From NCBI GenBank assembly GCA_051744245.1, contig JBNJCV010000040.1, forward strand, positions 1-15,177: a stretch of DNA of 15,177 nucleotides. The letters run 5' to 3'. Under the pieces are notes generated by a model. That model searched no databases. It saw only the letters and a program-made list of their open reading frames with translations, and was not told where the DNA came from. The position numbers were made by a program, and so were the translations under genes. The stretch comes from M55B165 sp051744245. Its GTDB lineage: Bacteria; Actinomycetota; Humimicrobiia; Humimicrobiales; Humimicrobiaceae. Shown one piece after another: positions 5,950-13,129 of the stretch; position 1 is the first letter of the stretch, and each line of letters opens with the position of its first letter.

Positions 5950-6183
5950 ATGAATTTTGGCAATTTAGGAAAAATATTAATTTTTATAGGAATAGGAATT
6001 GTGGTATTGGGAGGCATTATATTCCTTTTTTCCAAAATACCATATGCAGGAAGGCTTCCCGGAGATATCCATATAAAAAAAGACAATTTCAGTTTTCATT
6101 TTCCAATTACTACCAGCATAATAATAAGCATAATTTTAACCATTATCCTTAATATAATTATAAGGTTTATTATAAAAAAATAA
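5950..6183 (+). CDS. DUF2905 family small membrane protein
   Basis: This 77-residue protein has two hydrophobic helices at about residues 8-28 and 50-74. They flank the family signature K-IPYAGRLPGDIHIKKDNFSFHFP, which is near invariant in DUF2905 proteins, where GRLPGDI is followed by a short hydrophilic loop. The function is unknown; the family is widespread in bacteria, often beside housekeeping genes. No Shine-Dalgarno is present and a -10 box ends nine bases before the ATG, so translation is probably leaderless. It is the first gene of an operon with Memo and AMMECR1, the next ATG coming 11 bases after its stop. Confidence 0.85.
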   Translation: MNFGNLGKILIFIGIGIVVLGGIIFLFSKIPYAGRLPGDIHIKKDNFSFHFPITTSIIISIILTIILNIIIRFIIKK

Positions 6184-6194
6184 GGGGGAATAAA

Positions 6195-7013
6195 ATGGAT
6201 TCAAATACACGATCTCCAATAGCAGCAGGAAGCTTTTACCCAGGAGATAAAGAGTCATTAAATGAACAGATTGAAGAATATCTAGGCAATGCAAAAAAAC
6301 TCAGTATAGAAAATATAAAGGCTTTAATAGCCCCACATGCTGGATACATTTATTCAGGTCAGGTGGCAGCCCATGCTTACAACCAGCTGGCTGGCAGCAA
6401 ATATGACACTGTTTTTGTGATAGCCCCGTCCCATTCCGAATTTTTTGACTTTATTTCTATCTATCCTGGCAGTTATGCCACACCTTTGGGAGTACTTCAA
6501 ATTGATAGTGAAAAAGCAGAAAGATTAAAAAACGGAAGTGAAATAATCAGATTTTCTTCTTCGGGACATAATAATGAACACAGTCTGGAAGTTCAGTTGC
6601 CATTTATACAGTATATGCTGGGGGATGTTCCCATAGTGCCCATTACCATCGGGAACCAGAACTACCGCAACTCAAAATTACTGGGAGAGACAATCAGCAC
6701 CTTATTCGGAAATGAGAATATACTAATTGTCGCAAGCACTGACCTCTCCCATTACCACCCATATGATGCAGCTGTTTCTTTAGATAAAAAAGCGGTGCAG
6801 CTGATAAAAGATTACAATACAGAAACATTAGCAGAAGAATTCTCTGGAAAAAACTTAGAAATGTGCGGAGGCGGACCAGTTATTGCCGCAATGACAGCAG
6901 CCAAAGCCATGGGCGCAAATAAATCCAAGGTGTTAGAATACAAGAATTCAGGCGATGTTGTAGGGGACATGAGCGCTGTGGTTGGTTACCTGTCTGCAGT
7001 ACTTTATAAATAA
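6195..7013 (+). CDS. amrB: AmmeMemoRadiSam system protein B (Memo family)
   Basis: This 272-residue protein of the Memo/extradiol dioxygenase-like fold has the motifs in order: R-PIAAGSFYPGD at the N-terminus, IAPHAGYIYSG (H48), VIAPSHSEFF (H80), GHNNEHSLEVQLPF (H125, H129), STDLSHYHPY and MCGGGPVIAA (C224). H48, H80 and C224 match the metal-ligand positions known in human MEMO1. The bacterial protein's reaction is unknown; it co-occurs with AMMECR1 and a radical SAM enzyme. The ribosome site AAGGGGG lies just before the ATG. The next gene, AMMECR1, starts 20 bases downstream. No radical SAM gene is in the window. Confidence 0.92.
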   Translation: MDSNTRSPIAAGSFYPGDKESLNEQIEEYLGNAKKLSIENIKALIAPHAGYIYSGQVAAHAYNQLAGSKYDTVFVIAPSHSEFFDFISIYPGSYATPLGVLQIDSEKAERLKNGSEIIRFSSSGHNNEHSLEVQLPFIQYMLGDVPIVPITIGNQNYRNSKLLGETISTLFGNENILIVASTDLSHYHPYDAAVSLDKKAVQLIKDYNTETLAEEFSGKNLEMCGGGPVIAAMTAAKAMGANKSKVLEYKNSGDVVGDMSAVVGYLSAVLYK

Positions 7014-7033
7014 AAAATAAAGGAGTGAAAATA

Positions 7034-7603
7034 ATGGAACAATTTAAGTTAAACAATGACCAAAAAAAGATGCTTTTGCAAATAGCAAAAGAAACGCTTA
7101 TGAATATTGTCTATGGCAGAAAACCTCCGGAATTCGATATAGATGATCACATCCTTAATACCAAATGCGGGGCATTTGTTACCCTGCATATGAATGGAAG
7201 CCTTAGAGGTTGCATTGGAAACATAACTGCTGAAACTCCATTATGGAAAACAGTAAGAAAAATGGCAGTAGAGGCAGCATTGCATGATCCGAGATTTCCT
7301 CCGGTTAGCCCTCCCGAACTAAATGAAATAGATATAGAAATATCTGTCCTTTCCCCGCTAAAAAAGATAGAAAACATTTCAGAAATTGAGGTAGGCAAAC
7401 ACGGAATCCTAATAAAAAAGGGGTATCAACAGGGTTTGCTGCTGCCCCAGGTCGCCACAGAATATAATTGGAATAGGACTCAATTTTTAGAAAATACCTG
7501 TCAGAAAGCAGGAATGGACAAAAATTGTTATGAAAACGGAGACTGTGAAATATATATATATTCAGCAACCGTATTTGGAGAAAAAGACCTACGTCTTGAA
7601 TAA
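7034..7603 (+). CDS. amrA: AMMECR1 domain protein (AmmeMemoRadiSam system protein A)
   Basis: This is a 189-residue AMMECR1-family protein. The hallmark GAFVTLHMNGSLRGCIGNI, with the invariant RGCIG at residues 58-62, is followed by AVEAALHDPRFPPVSPPELN and by IEISVLSPLKKIE, all in family order. The Cys of RGCIG is the suspected reactive residue. The role is unknown; family context suggests a radical SAM-linked modification together with Memo. I chose the ATG at 7034 because AAAGGAG at 7019-7025 sits eight bases upstream. The in-frame GTG at 7025 overlaps that site. The 3' end overlaps the convergent DegV gene by 15 bases. Confidence 0.92.
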   Translation: MEQFKLNNDQKKMLLQIAKETLMNIVYGRKPPEFDIDDHILNTKCGAFVTLHMNGSLRGCIGNITAETPLWKTVRKMAVEAALHDPRFPPVSPPELNEIDIEISVLSPLKKIENISEIEVGKHGILIKKGYQQGLLLPQVATEYNWNRTQFLENTCQKAGMDKNCYENGDCEIYIYSATVFGEKDLRLE

Positions 7604-8491
7604 CTTTACTATATCAGGGTTTAGTTTAGATACAATAATTCCAATAAGGCCTGGTCCTGTATGAGCTCCAACTACAGGGGTGCAGCCGGTAATGATAAAA
7701 TCAATGCAATTTAGATAGCTGGTTAATTTTATCCTTATCTTTTCAGATTCTTCCAAAGAAAGTGAATGGACAATAGCTGCAAACACCCAATCCTCTTTTC
7801 TAAATTCTCTTATTACTCTCCTGGTAATTTCTGCAATAGATCCATATCTAGTAATGGCAATACCAACCATACCCACAGATCCATCCTTTATCTCGAGCAA
7901 GGGTTTGATTTTAAAAATGGATGAAACTATATTTGCCAGCCGGGGCACCCTGCCGCTTAAACTAAGATATTTTAAGGTATCTATGGTTCCATACAGTTTT
8001 ATATTTTCCCTCAAGAAATCCAGTATCCCCAATATTTTGGCTGTTTCGTATTGCTTTAAAGCCGCTTTTGCTGCCGTTATGGCCATAAATCCTGTGCCCA
8101 TGGTTCCCGAGAGTGAATCATAAATTACAATTTTTTCTTCTGCCTTTAGCATACCTCTGGCCAGCCTGGCTGAATTAATAACTGCAGAAAGCTTTGAGCT
8201 TAAATGTATGGATATTATTTGCCGGTACTCTTCAAGAAGGTTTTTATATAATACATAAAAATCATTCGGAGAGGGAGAAGAGGAATTAAATATAGCTTCT
8301 TTATCTTTCTGGAGCTTATAAACTAAATCTGAGCTAATATCTATTCCATCTTTATACTCCCTGCCGTGGTGATGGATATATAAAGGGACTACATTTATAT
8401 TATATCTGTGGCAGTATTCTAAAGGCACATCTGATGCGCTGTCAGTGACTACAGCAATCTCTTTAAGGTTTTTGTCATTGCTTCCTGCCAT
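7589..8491 (-). CDS. DegV family fatty-acid-binding protein
   Basis: This 300-residue DegV-fold protein starts with IAVVTDSASDVP. The ligand-binding signs are NSSSPSPNDFYVLYKNL, IISIHLSSKLSAVINSARLA, VIYDSLSGTMGTGF and LKYLSLSGRVPRLA, and the end is HTGPGLIGIIV, the usual C-terminal turn before the lipid head group. DegV/FakB proteins bind a fatty acid for phosphorylation by FakA, feeding exogenous or recycled fatty acids to phospholipid synthesis. No FakA gene is in the window, so the partner kinase is elsewhere or the ligand differs. There is no clear ribosome site before the ATG. A dyad lies 19 bases upstream. Confidence 0.9.
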   Translation of the reverse strand: MAGSNDKNLKEIAVVTDSASDVPLEYCHRYNINVVPLYIHHHGREYKDGIDISSDLVYKLQKDKEAIFNSSSPSPNDFYVLYKNLLEEYRQIISIHLSSKLSAVINSARLARGMLKAEEKIVIYDSLSGTMGTGFMAITAAKAALKQYETAKILGILDFLRENIKLYGTIDTLKYLSLSGRVPRLANIVSSIFKIKPLLEIKDGSVGMVGIAITRYGSIAEITRRVIREFRKEDWVFAAIVHSLSLEESEKIRIKLTSYLNCIDFIITGCTPVVGAHTGPGLIGIIVSKLNPDIVKLFKT

Positions 8492-8509
8492 AAAAGCTTG
8501 GATTTTATT

Positions 8510-8529
8510 TATAAATGCCCGTATTTATA
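8510..8529. promoter_or_regulatory. Inverted repeat TATAAAT-6-ATTTATA upstream of the DegV gene
   Basis: A perfect 7-base inverted repeat around GCCCGT lies in the 51-base gap between the CapA-like and DegV genes. It could be a regulator site or part of the DegV promoter. AT-rich composition makes chance likely. Confidence 0.25.
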
Positions 8530-8542
8530 GCCCTTTTACGCT

Positions 8543-10201
8543 TTACCTGATACTGCTTTCAAATACAGAATTTAACAGCTGCTGCCTCTCATCTTCTGTG
8601 GTTAGCCTTGGTTGGGCATAATCTTCCAGCATGGTGGTTATAAGGACGGTGTTAATATGTTTATTGTCATAAAAAATATGCTTTGCAATTATTCCCTGCC
8701 TCATTCCCAGACTTCTCATCTGGTCAAAGAACAGATTACCCAAACCATAATTTATAAATCCTTCTTCCCTAATCTCCATGCCCATAGGGTGGTGTGACTG
8801 GCTTCCACTGACAATTGACGCTCCTGCTTCCAACATCCTCCTAAAGTCTATTATTTGTTGCTCTGTTGGGTGGTAATTATAAGTCTCCACATATTGAAAT
8901 GTAAAAATAACATTATAACCATCTTGTTTATATCCGGAAATAATTTGTTCAAAATCTTCCAGGTTTGGAGGAGCAGAACCAGGAGTTTCATCTGTTGCCC
9001 AGTCATATTCCGGTCCAAAGAAATTGCATCCCAGAAAAGCAACCTTATTAGGCCCCTTTTCAAAAATAGCTGGTTTATATGAATCTTCTAAATTCCTTCC
9101 CCCTCCAAAATATGGCCATTTTTCTTCATCATACATGTCCAATGTATAATTCATCCACTCATGGCCATAATCATTCATATGATTTCCTGTAAGCTCTATC
9201 ACATCCGTTCCAACATATCTTAACAGTTCAATATATTCAGGCTTACTGCAGAATACCAGGTCATTATCCCTCGCACCCGTACATCCTTCCACAAAAGGGA
9301 TCTCGTTGCTTATGTGGGTAATATCAGCATCTTTTAGCACATCCACAATCTTTTCTCCTGGGTAAAGGACGCCATATTTATCCATTCTGTTGGCAGTACC
9401 CCTAACCATTGCAGTTACCCCTGTCATGTTAATTGCCAATAACTTTTCTGGATCCCTGTTAGTTATAGGGATTGCCATAAGCTTTGACTTCAATTTATCT
9501 GCCATTCCATCTTTTCCGCTAATAGCCACTCCTGCCGCCAGCGGATAATCGCCGGTATTTAACTCCCTGTCAAATACTGACATCCCGTCAACAGCCAGTA
9601 CTCTGTGTTCTTTTTCTAACTGGTTAAAGGGAATTATTGAAAAATTATCCCCATCCTCCAGCAAACCAGGTATTTCTTCCTCCTCTGCAATATTTAGGTC
9701 ATCTATCTTGCACTCCCCTAAAAACATCTCAAGCATATTTAAAGTATCCTCTTCTATGGCCAAATCCAGGCCAATTGACTCCCCTCCATCCCAGTAGCGC
9801 ATGAAATTAGCCCAGTCAATGCCGTCGTTTACATTAAAAAAATCAGTGACAGGCACAAAAACATAGGAGAAGGGTATCTCTCCGGTGGCCTTGTTTAAAT
9901 TCAGGACAACATCCGCTGCGTCTTCTGTTTCTGCCATAGACACACTATCAAAAATTTCTTTTGATGTGTTCCTGATAATTTTCCTATAGCTTAAAGGAAT
10001 TTGGTTACCTATAAATAATTTAACCTCTATAGTTTCTTCTATGGTCTCTTCAGTTTCTATGGAGGGCGTGTCTTCCCTTTCTTCTTCCGCTATATTTTCT
10101 CCCCTTTGCCCTTCCTCTATTGCCTCCTGGGGGTTACAGCCTGAAAATAGAACCATTAAACAAATTATAGCAATTACTGGAAATGTTCTTGATAATTTCA
10201 T
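8543..10201 (-). CDS. CapA-family (PGA_cap metallophosphatase-fold) lipoprotein with extended N-terminal domain
   Basis: I chose the ATG at 10201 (552 residues): AAGGA sits just before it, and it opens a clean lipoprotein signal, MKLSRTFPVIAIICLMVLFSGC, with lipobox FSGC and lipidated C22. An upstream in-frame ATG at 10234 would bury the signal. A Glu-rich linker (about 23-60) follows. Then comes a region of roughly 200 residues resembling a periplasmic binding domain (VKLFIGNQIPL, YPLAAGVAISGK), and a C-terminal CapA domain with HISNEIPF, VIELTGNHMNDYG, SGSQSHHPMG and INYGLGNLFFDQ. CapA proteins share a metallophosphatase-like fold and act in poly-gamma-glutamate or capsule export or wall remodelling on the outer face of the membrane. 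No capB/capC is nearby, so the substrate is open. Confidence 0.85.
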   Translation of the reverse strand: MKLSRTFPVIAIICLMVLFSGCNPQEAIEEGQRGENIAEEEREDTPSIETEETIEETIEVKLFIGNQIPLSYRKIIRNTSKEIFDSVSMAETEDAADVVLNLNKATGEIPFSYVFVPVTDFFNVNDGIDWANFMRYWDGGESIGLDLAIEEDTLNMLEMFLGECKIDDLNIAEEEEIPGLLEDGDNFSIIPFNQLEKEHRVLAVDGMSVFDRELNTGDYPLAAGVAISGKDGMADKLKSKLMAIPITNRDPEKLLAINMTGVTAMVRGTANRMDKYGVLYPGEKIVDVLKDADITHISNEIPFVEGCTGARDNDLVFCSKPEYIELLRYVGTDVIELTGNHMNDYGHEWMNYTLDMYDEEKWPYFGGGRNLEDSYKPAIFEKGPNKVAFLGCNFFGPEYDWATDETPGSAPPNLEDFEQIISGYKQDGYNVIFTFQYVETYNYHPTEQQIIDFRRMLEAGASIVSGSQSHHPMGMEIREEGFINYGLGNLFFDQMRSLGMRQGIIAKHIFYDNKHINTVLITTMLEDYAQPRLTTEDERQQLLNSVFESSIR

Positions 10202-10291
10202 TATTTTCCTTAAATTTTTAAAATTAAATACCATTTTATATTTTTATAAATAAAAATAAAAGCACAAACAGACATCATTTATTTTAAAAAA

Positions 10292-10300
10292 TGTTATAAT
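10292..10300 (+). promoter_or_regulatory. Extended -10 promoter of the first bactofilin gene
   Basis: TGTTATAAT is a consensus extended -10 (TG-n-TATAAT). The -35 is weak (ACATCA at 10272-10277 with a 17-base spacer), as is common with extended -10 promoters. The start would be near 10307, giving a leader of about 31 bases with ribosome site AAAGGAG. Confidence 0.55.
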
Positions 10301-10337
10301 ATTTTTCTGTAAGCCAAACTAAAGGAGATTACATATT

Positions 10338-10769
10338 ATGTTTTCTAAAAAGAATAACGTAAAGGGAAGCAAAACAATGACCGTAATTGCAGAAGGTGTA
10401 AAAATAGAAGGAAAAATTCATTCCCCTGGTTCCACCAGGATTGATGGAAACCTTAACGGTGAAATCATTATAGAAAAAGACCTGGTTATAGGAAAAGAAG
10501 GTACAGTGGAAGCAGATGTAAAAACCCATAATGCTATAATTGCAGGTGAATTTAACGGGGAGATGATTGCTTCAGGCGAAGTTGAGATTACTTCTTCGGG
10601 AAGATTTACTGGAAACCTTACTCAAAAAGATGCCCTGCTCACAGTTTCCAAGGGAGGAGTATTTAAAGGGGAAAGCGTAATTTCTGATAACAATGATATT
10701 TTCCAAAAAGAGACTGAAAAGACAAGAAGGGCTGATAGAGAAATGAGGGGGCAAGCAACAAGTCGATGA
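10338..10769 (+). CDS. Bactofilin (first copy, basic tail)
   Basis: This 143-residue bactofilin forms filaments from a right-handed beta-helix core of short repeats. The core is GVKIEGKIHSPGSTRIDGNL, then NGEIIIEKDLVIGKEGTVEA, DVKTHNAIIAGEFNGEMIAS and GEVEITSSGRFTGNLT. The first residues MFSKKN resemble the short MFSK membrane-targeting peptide known in several bactofilins. The C-terminal tail is basic (KTRRADREMRGQATSR). AAAGGAG lies before the ATG. Bactofilins build static scaffolds for cell shape, polar proteins or chromosome positioning. Its stop codon lies within an inverted repeat shared with the convergent UPF0280 gene, one base away. A second bactofilin is 1.1 kb further on, in opposite orientation. 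Confidence 0.93.
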   Translation: MFSKKNNVKGSKTMTVIAEGVKIEGKIHSPGSTRIDGNLNGEIIIEKDLVIGKEGTVEADVKTHNAIIAGEFNGEMIASGEVEITSSGRFTGNLTQKDALLTVSKGGVFKGESVISDNNDIFQKETEKTRRADREMRGQATSR

Positions 10770-10792
10770 GTTAATTGCAATTGACTAACTCA
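10767..10792. terminator. Inverted repeat TGAGTTA-12-TAACTCA at the bactofilin/UPF0280 junction
   Basis: A perfect 7-base inverted repeat spans the TGA of the bactofilin and the stop codon of the convergent UPF0280 gene. It could act as a two-way terminator or RNA 3' end, but no T-run follows on either strand and the stem is AT-rich. Confidence 0.25.
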
Positions 10793-11538
10793 ATATTGCC
10801 CCACGCACCTAATCTTTTTCCCTTAATTACCAGCATACCCATAATCCCGGCCTTGTTTTTAAAAGCATCTATAGCCACGTTTATGTCTTTTTCTTTTCCT
10901 ACCCTATTGCCAAGAGCAGTTGCAGCTGCATCCGCGCCAATAGTAGTTTTTCCCAGCACAGTTACTAGATCGCTTTTCCCCAAACTTAGTGAATGCCCAA
11001 AAATACCAGAAGAAGAGCACAGCCCGCAAGGTGTCTGGCCTTTTTTTATCCTAAGGCATATCTTATTCCTAAAATTATCATTTTCCACATGAATTCCCAC
11101 AGTTAAATCTTTGATTGATTTAATGAATACATCCCCCCCATTTTCAATAAGCAATGTACTGCACTTACCGCTCAAATTCCTTCCAATATAATCACAAACT
11201 GCTCCAGCGACAGAAGCCATAGGGCCTACATTAAAATTTCTAGATTTTCTTATCATTTCATTTATGATTTTAGGATAATCTTTATTTTCCTTGACAGGCA
11301 TTAAGCTTTTTTGAAAATTAGGGGAGGTTTTAATTACTTCCTCGATAACCACATAGAAATCTCTTAATTGCTTTACTATTTTGCTTAATAAATCCTTGCT
11401 GCAGCTTACAAATAAATCGCTGTGCTTGTAAACAATATGCCAATTATAGGGGACAAGGCCTTTTAATCTTCTTCTGTAGATGCCTGTATCCAGGTTTTGC
11501 CTGGAAAGTTTGTTTATATTTAAATTATTTTTTTTCAA
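10771..11538 (-). CDS. UPF0280 family protein (COG2122, ApbE-like fold)
   Basis: This 255-residue UPF0280 protein has the motifs YRRRL near the N-terminus, GPMASVAGAVCDYIG (105-119), LLIENGGDVFI, CGLCSSSGIFGHSLSLGKSD (about 171-190) and ADAAATALGNRV (202-213). These correspond to the FAD-handling region of ApbE flavin transferases, without proof of that activity here. In Methanosarcina acetivorans a COG2122 protein was reported to support efficient sulfide assimilation alongside the COG1900 and NIL-ferredoxin proteins, and both of those are encoded 2 kb away. The start is a TTG at 11538: no in-frame ATG exists until residue 80, and the TTG overlaps the preceding 64-residue gene by 14 bases, suggesting coupled translation. 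It is the last gene of the parA-bactofilin operon. Confidence 0.85.
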   Translation of the reverse strand: MKKNNLNINKLSRQNLDTGIYRRRLKGLVPYNWHIVYKHSDLFVSCSKDLLSKIVKQLRDFYVVIEEVIKTSPNFQKSLMPVKENKDYPKIINEMIRKSRNFNVGPMASVAGAVCDYIGRNLSGKCSTLLIENGGDVFIKSIKDLTVGIHVENDNFRNKICLRIKKGQTPCGLCSSSGIFGHSLSLGKSDLVTVLGKTTIGADAAATALGNRVGKEKDINVAIDAFKNKAGIMGMLVIKGKRLGAWGNIELVNCN

Positions 11539-11719
11539 AACTGCTATAATACAAAAATACCAAAAAAATTATTGTAAAATAAATTACAACTATCACTAAA
11601 AGCATCCACCAGTTAACCGAATCAAAAAGATACATTGCAAGTATTAGTATAGGAATCAGTAATACTGTCGACACAATACTTAAAACTAAAGAATACCTAA
11701 ATTTGGGCTTTATCGGCAT
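11525..11719 (-). CDS. Small two-helix membrane protein between bactofilin and UPF0280
   Basis: This 64-residue protein, not assigned to a family, is nearly all membrane. Helix one is about residues 10-30 (SLVLSIVSTVLLIPILILAM) and helix two about 37-57 (WWMLLVIVVIYFTIIFLVFL). They are joined by FDSVNW, with basic residues at the N-terminus (MPIKPKFRY) and KK at the end. By the positive-inside rule both ends face the cytoplasm. A strong ribosome site GAGGGGAG precedes the ATG. It follows the bactofilin by 17 bases and overlaps UPF0280, so it is made with both. A role as membrane anchor or partner for the bactofilin filament is possible but is inference only. Confidence 0.7.
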   Translation of the reverse strand: MPIKPKFRYSLVLSIVSTVLLIPILILAMYLFDSVNWWMLLVIVVIYFTIIFLVFLYYSSFEKK

Positions 11720-11736
11720 TTTCTCCCCTCAAGGGC

Positions 11737-12231
11737 TTACAGTTCAAGATCCCTGTCTTTGTCTCCTGCATCTTCTAGGTCAACTTCCTCCTCTTCTTCA
11801 GACAAATTGCTTCCAGCAACTTCCTCTATTCTTTCTTCTTCTTCCTGCTTTTCTACATTTATCCTGGTTACATTACCGCTGAATACTCCTCCTTTATTTA
11901 TTATAAGCGAATCAGTCTTAACATTTCCATTTACTTCTCCTGTTTCTTTTATTTCCACATTGCCTGTTGCTTCCATATTACCTTCATATTTGCCTATAAC
12001 AGTAGCATTGTTTGTCTTAACATCTGCATTAACATAACCATTCTTCTGGATTATAAGTTCCCCATCTATTTCGAGCTCCCCGCTGGTTTTGCAATCAATC
12101 TCAATTGATTCCGAAATAGTAAACTTTCCTTCAATTTCTGCTGCATCACCAGAAATAGTCAAAAGGGTCCTTGATTCCCCAGTATTCTGATAATCATTTC
12201 TTTCTACATCTTCTTTGCTCTGGAATGCCAT
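11737..12231 (-). CDS. Bactofilin (second copy, acidic tail)
   Basis: This 164-residue bactofilin has the core GDAAEIEGKFTISESIEIDC, then GELEIDGELIIQKNGYVNAD, VKTNNATVIGKYEGNMEATG and NVEIKETGEVNGNVKTDSLI, ending NKGGVFSGNVTRIN. These are regularly spaced Gly/hydrophobic turns of the beta-helix. The C-terminal 40 residues are strongly acidic (EEEERIEEVAG, EEEEEVDLEDAGDKDRDLEL), in contrast to the basic tail of the other copy. GGGAGG precedes the ATG. It lies 39 bases behind the ParA-like gene and is read with it. Bactofilin filaments elsewhere hold or guide ParA-type ATPases, which fits this pairing. Confidence 0.93.
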   Translation of the reverse strand: MAFQSKEDVERNDYQNTGESRTLLTISGDAAEIEGKFTISESIEIDCKTSGELEIDGELIIQKNGYVNADVKTNNATVIGKYEGNMEATGNVEIKETGEVNGNVKTDSLIINKGGVFSGNVTRINVEKQEEEERIEEVAGSNLSEEEEEVDLEDAGDKDRDLEL

Positions 12232-12270
12232 AATTTTACCTCCCTATTTGTTATTTATGACCATAAAATT

Positions 12271-13122
12271 TTACTTGTAATAGAATTCGTCTTCCCTGTC
12301 CGTTATTTCAGAAAAAAGCTCCAGCATTTCCCTGGAAGCATTTGAATTAGGATAAGTCTTAAAAACCGGGGCCCTGTGCATGGCTACTGACTTCTTATAA
12401 TTAGACAAATACCTGATTTTATTCTTGTAAATCCTTACCTGGTCTCCGTATTTTTTATGCAGTTCCCGAACCAAATATTCAATATCTTTGCGCCGCTTTT
12501 CATAAGCATTTATAATTACCCCTATTATTTTTATATTTACATAAAAACTCTTTTGCAACTCCCTTATTATTTTCCTTAAATAATTTATATCCAAAAAGGA
12601 GAATAGCTCCGGTTTTATAACAACTAATATATTTTTAGCAAATATTATTGAAGAAGTTGAAAGCAGTGAAAAGTTTGGCTGGGAATCCACTAATACATAA
12701 TCGTAGATGTCTTCCTTTATTTTCTCCTCCAATATTTTTCTAATAATCTGGTTCCTGTATTTTGCCCTATATAGCAATTTTTCCTCAAAAGTCCTTTTCA
12801 AGATGTGGTTGGTTAGATATTCTTCCAGCAATGCTATATTATTAGATGAAGGAAGGAGGTCCAGGTTGGGAGTTATGTTAACTACATAACTACTAAAATT
12901 AATTTCTTTTCCTTCTATAAAATTCTTTACCAGAGACTCCAGGTTGTTCCCATATTTATTTACCACGCCTTTTTTAAAAGACTGGACTAAATTTATCTGG
13001 GGATCAAAATCCATCAGCAGAACTTTTTTCTTTTTTATTTCTGAGAGGTACCAACCATAATTATAGCAAATTGTTGTTTTTCCTGTTCCGCCTTTAGCGT
13101 TAAAAAATACGGTTTTTTTCAT
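12271..13122 (-). CDS. ParA/Soj-like ATPase without an adjacent ParB
   Basis: This is a 283-residue deviant Walker ATPase. K10-GGTGKTT-17 is the ParA-type P-loop with the signature Lys. VLLMDFDPQINL is the second nucleotide motif (Walker A'). DYVLVDSQPNFSLLS is a Walker B variant with DSQPN in place of the usual DTPP/DLPP. KPELFSFLDINYLRK and IIGVIINAYEKRRK follow in family order. ParA proteins dimerise on ATP, bind DNA or membrane and position DNA or protein cargo. No ParB or parS is visible; the next gene in the operon is a bactofilin, so the cargo may be the filament or something tethered to it. I chose the ATG at 13122; a TTG codon just before it is in frame. There is no ribosome site, and a TATAAT ends seven bases upstream, so the mRNA is probably leaderless. 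Confidence 0.85.
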   Translation of the reverse strand: MKKTVFFNAKGGTGKTTICYNYGWYLSEIKKKKVLLMDFDPQINLVQSFKKGVVNKYGNNLESLVKNFIEGKEINFSSYVVNITPNLDLLPSSNNIALLEEYLTNHILKRTFEEKLLYRAKYRNQIIRKILEEKIKEDIYDYVLVDSQPNFSLLSTSSIIFAKNILVVIKPELFSFLDINYLRKIIRELQKSFYVNIKIIGVIINAYEKRRKDIEYLVRELHKKYGDQVRIYKNKIRYLSNYKKSVAMHRAPVFKTYPNSNASREMLELFSEITDREDEFYYK

Positions 13123-13129
13123 CAATGTA

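Noticed and set aside
10202..10234. Longer start of the CapA-like gene at 10234
   Set aside because: It would bury the lipoprotein signal, while the ATG at 10201 has AAGGA just upstream.
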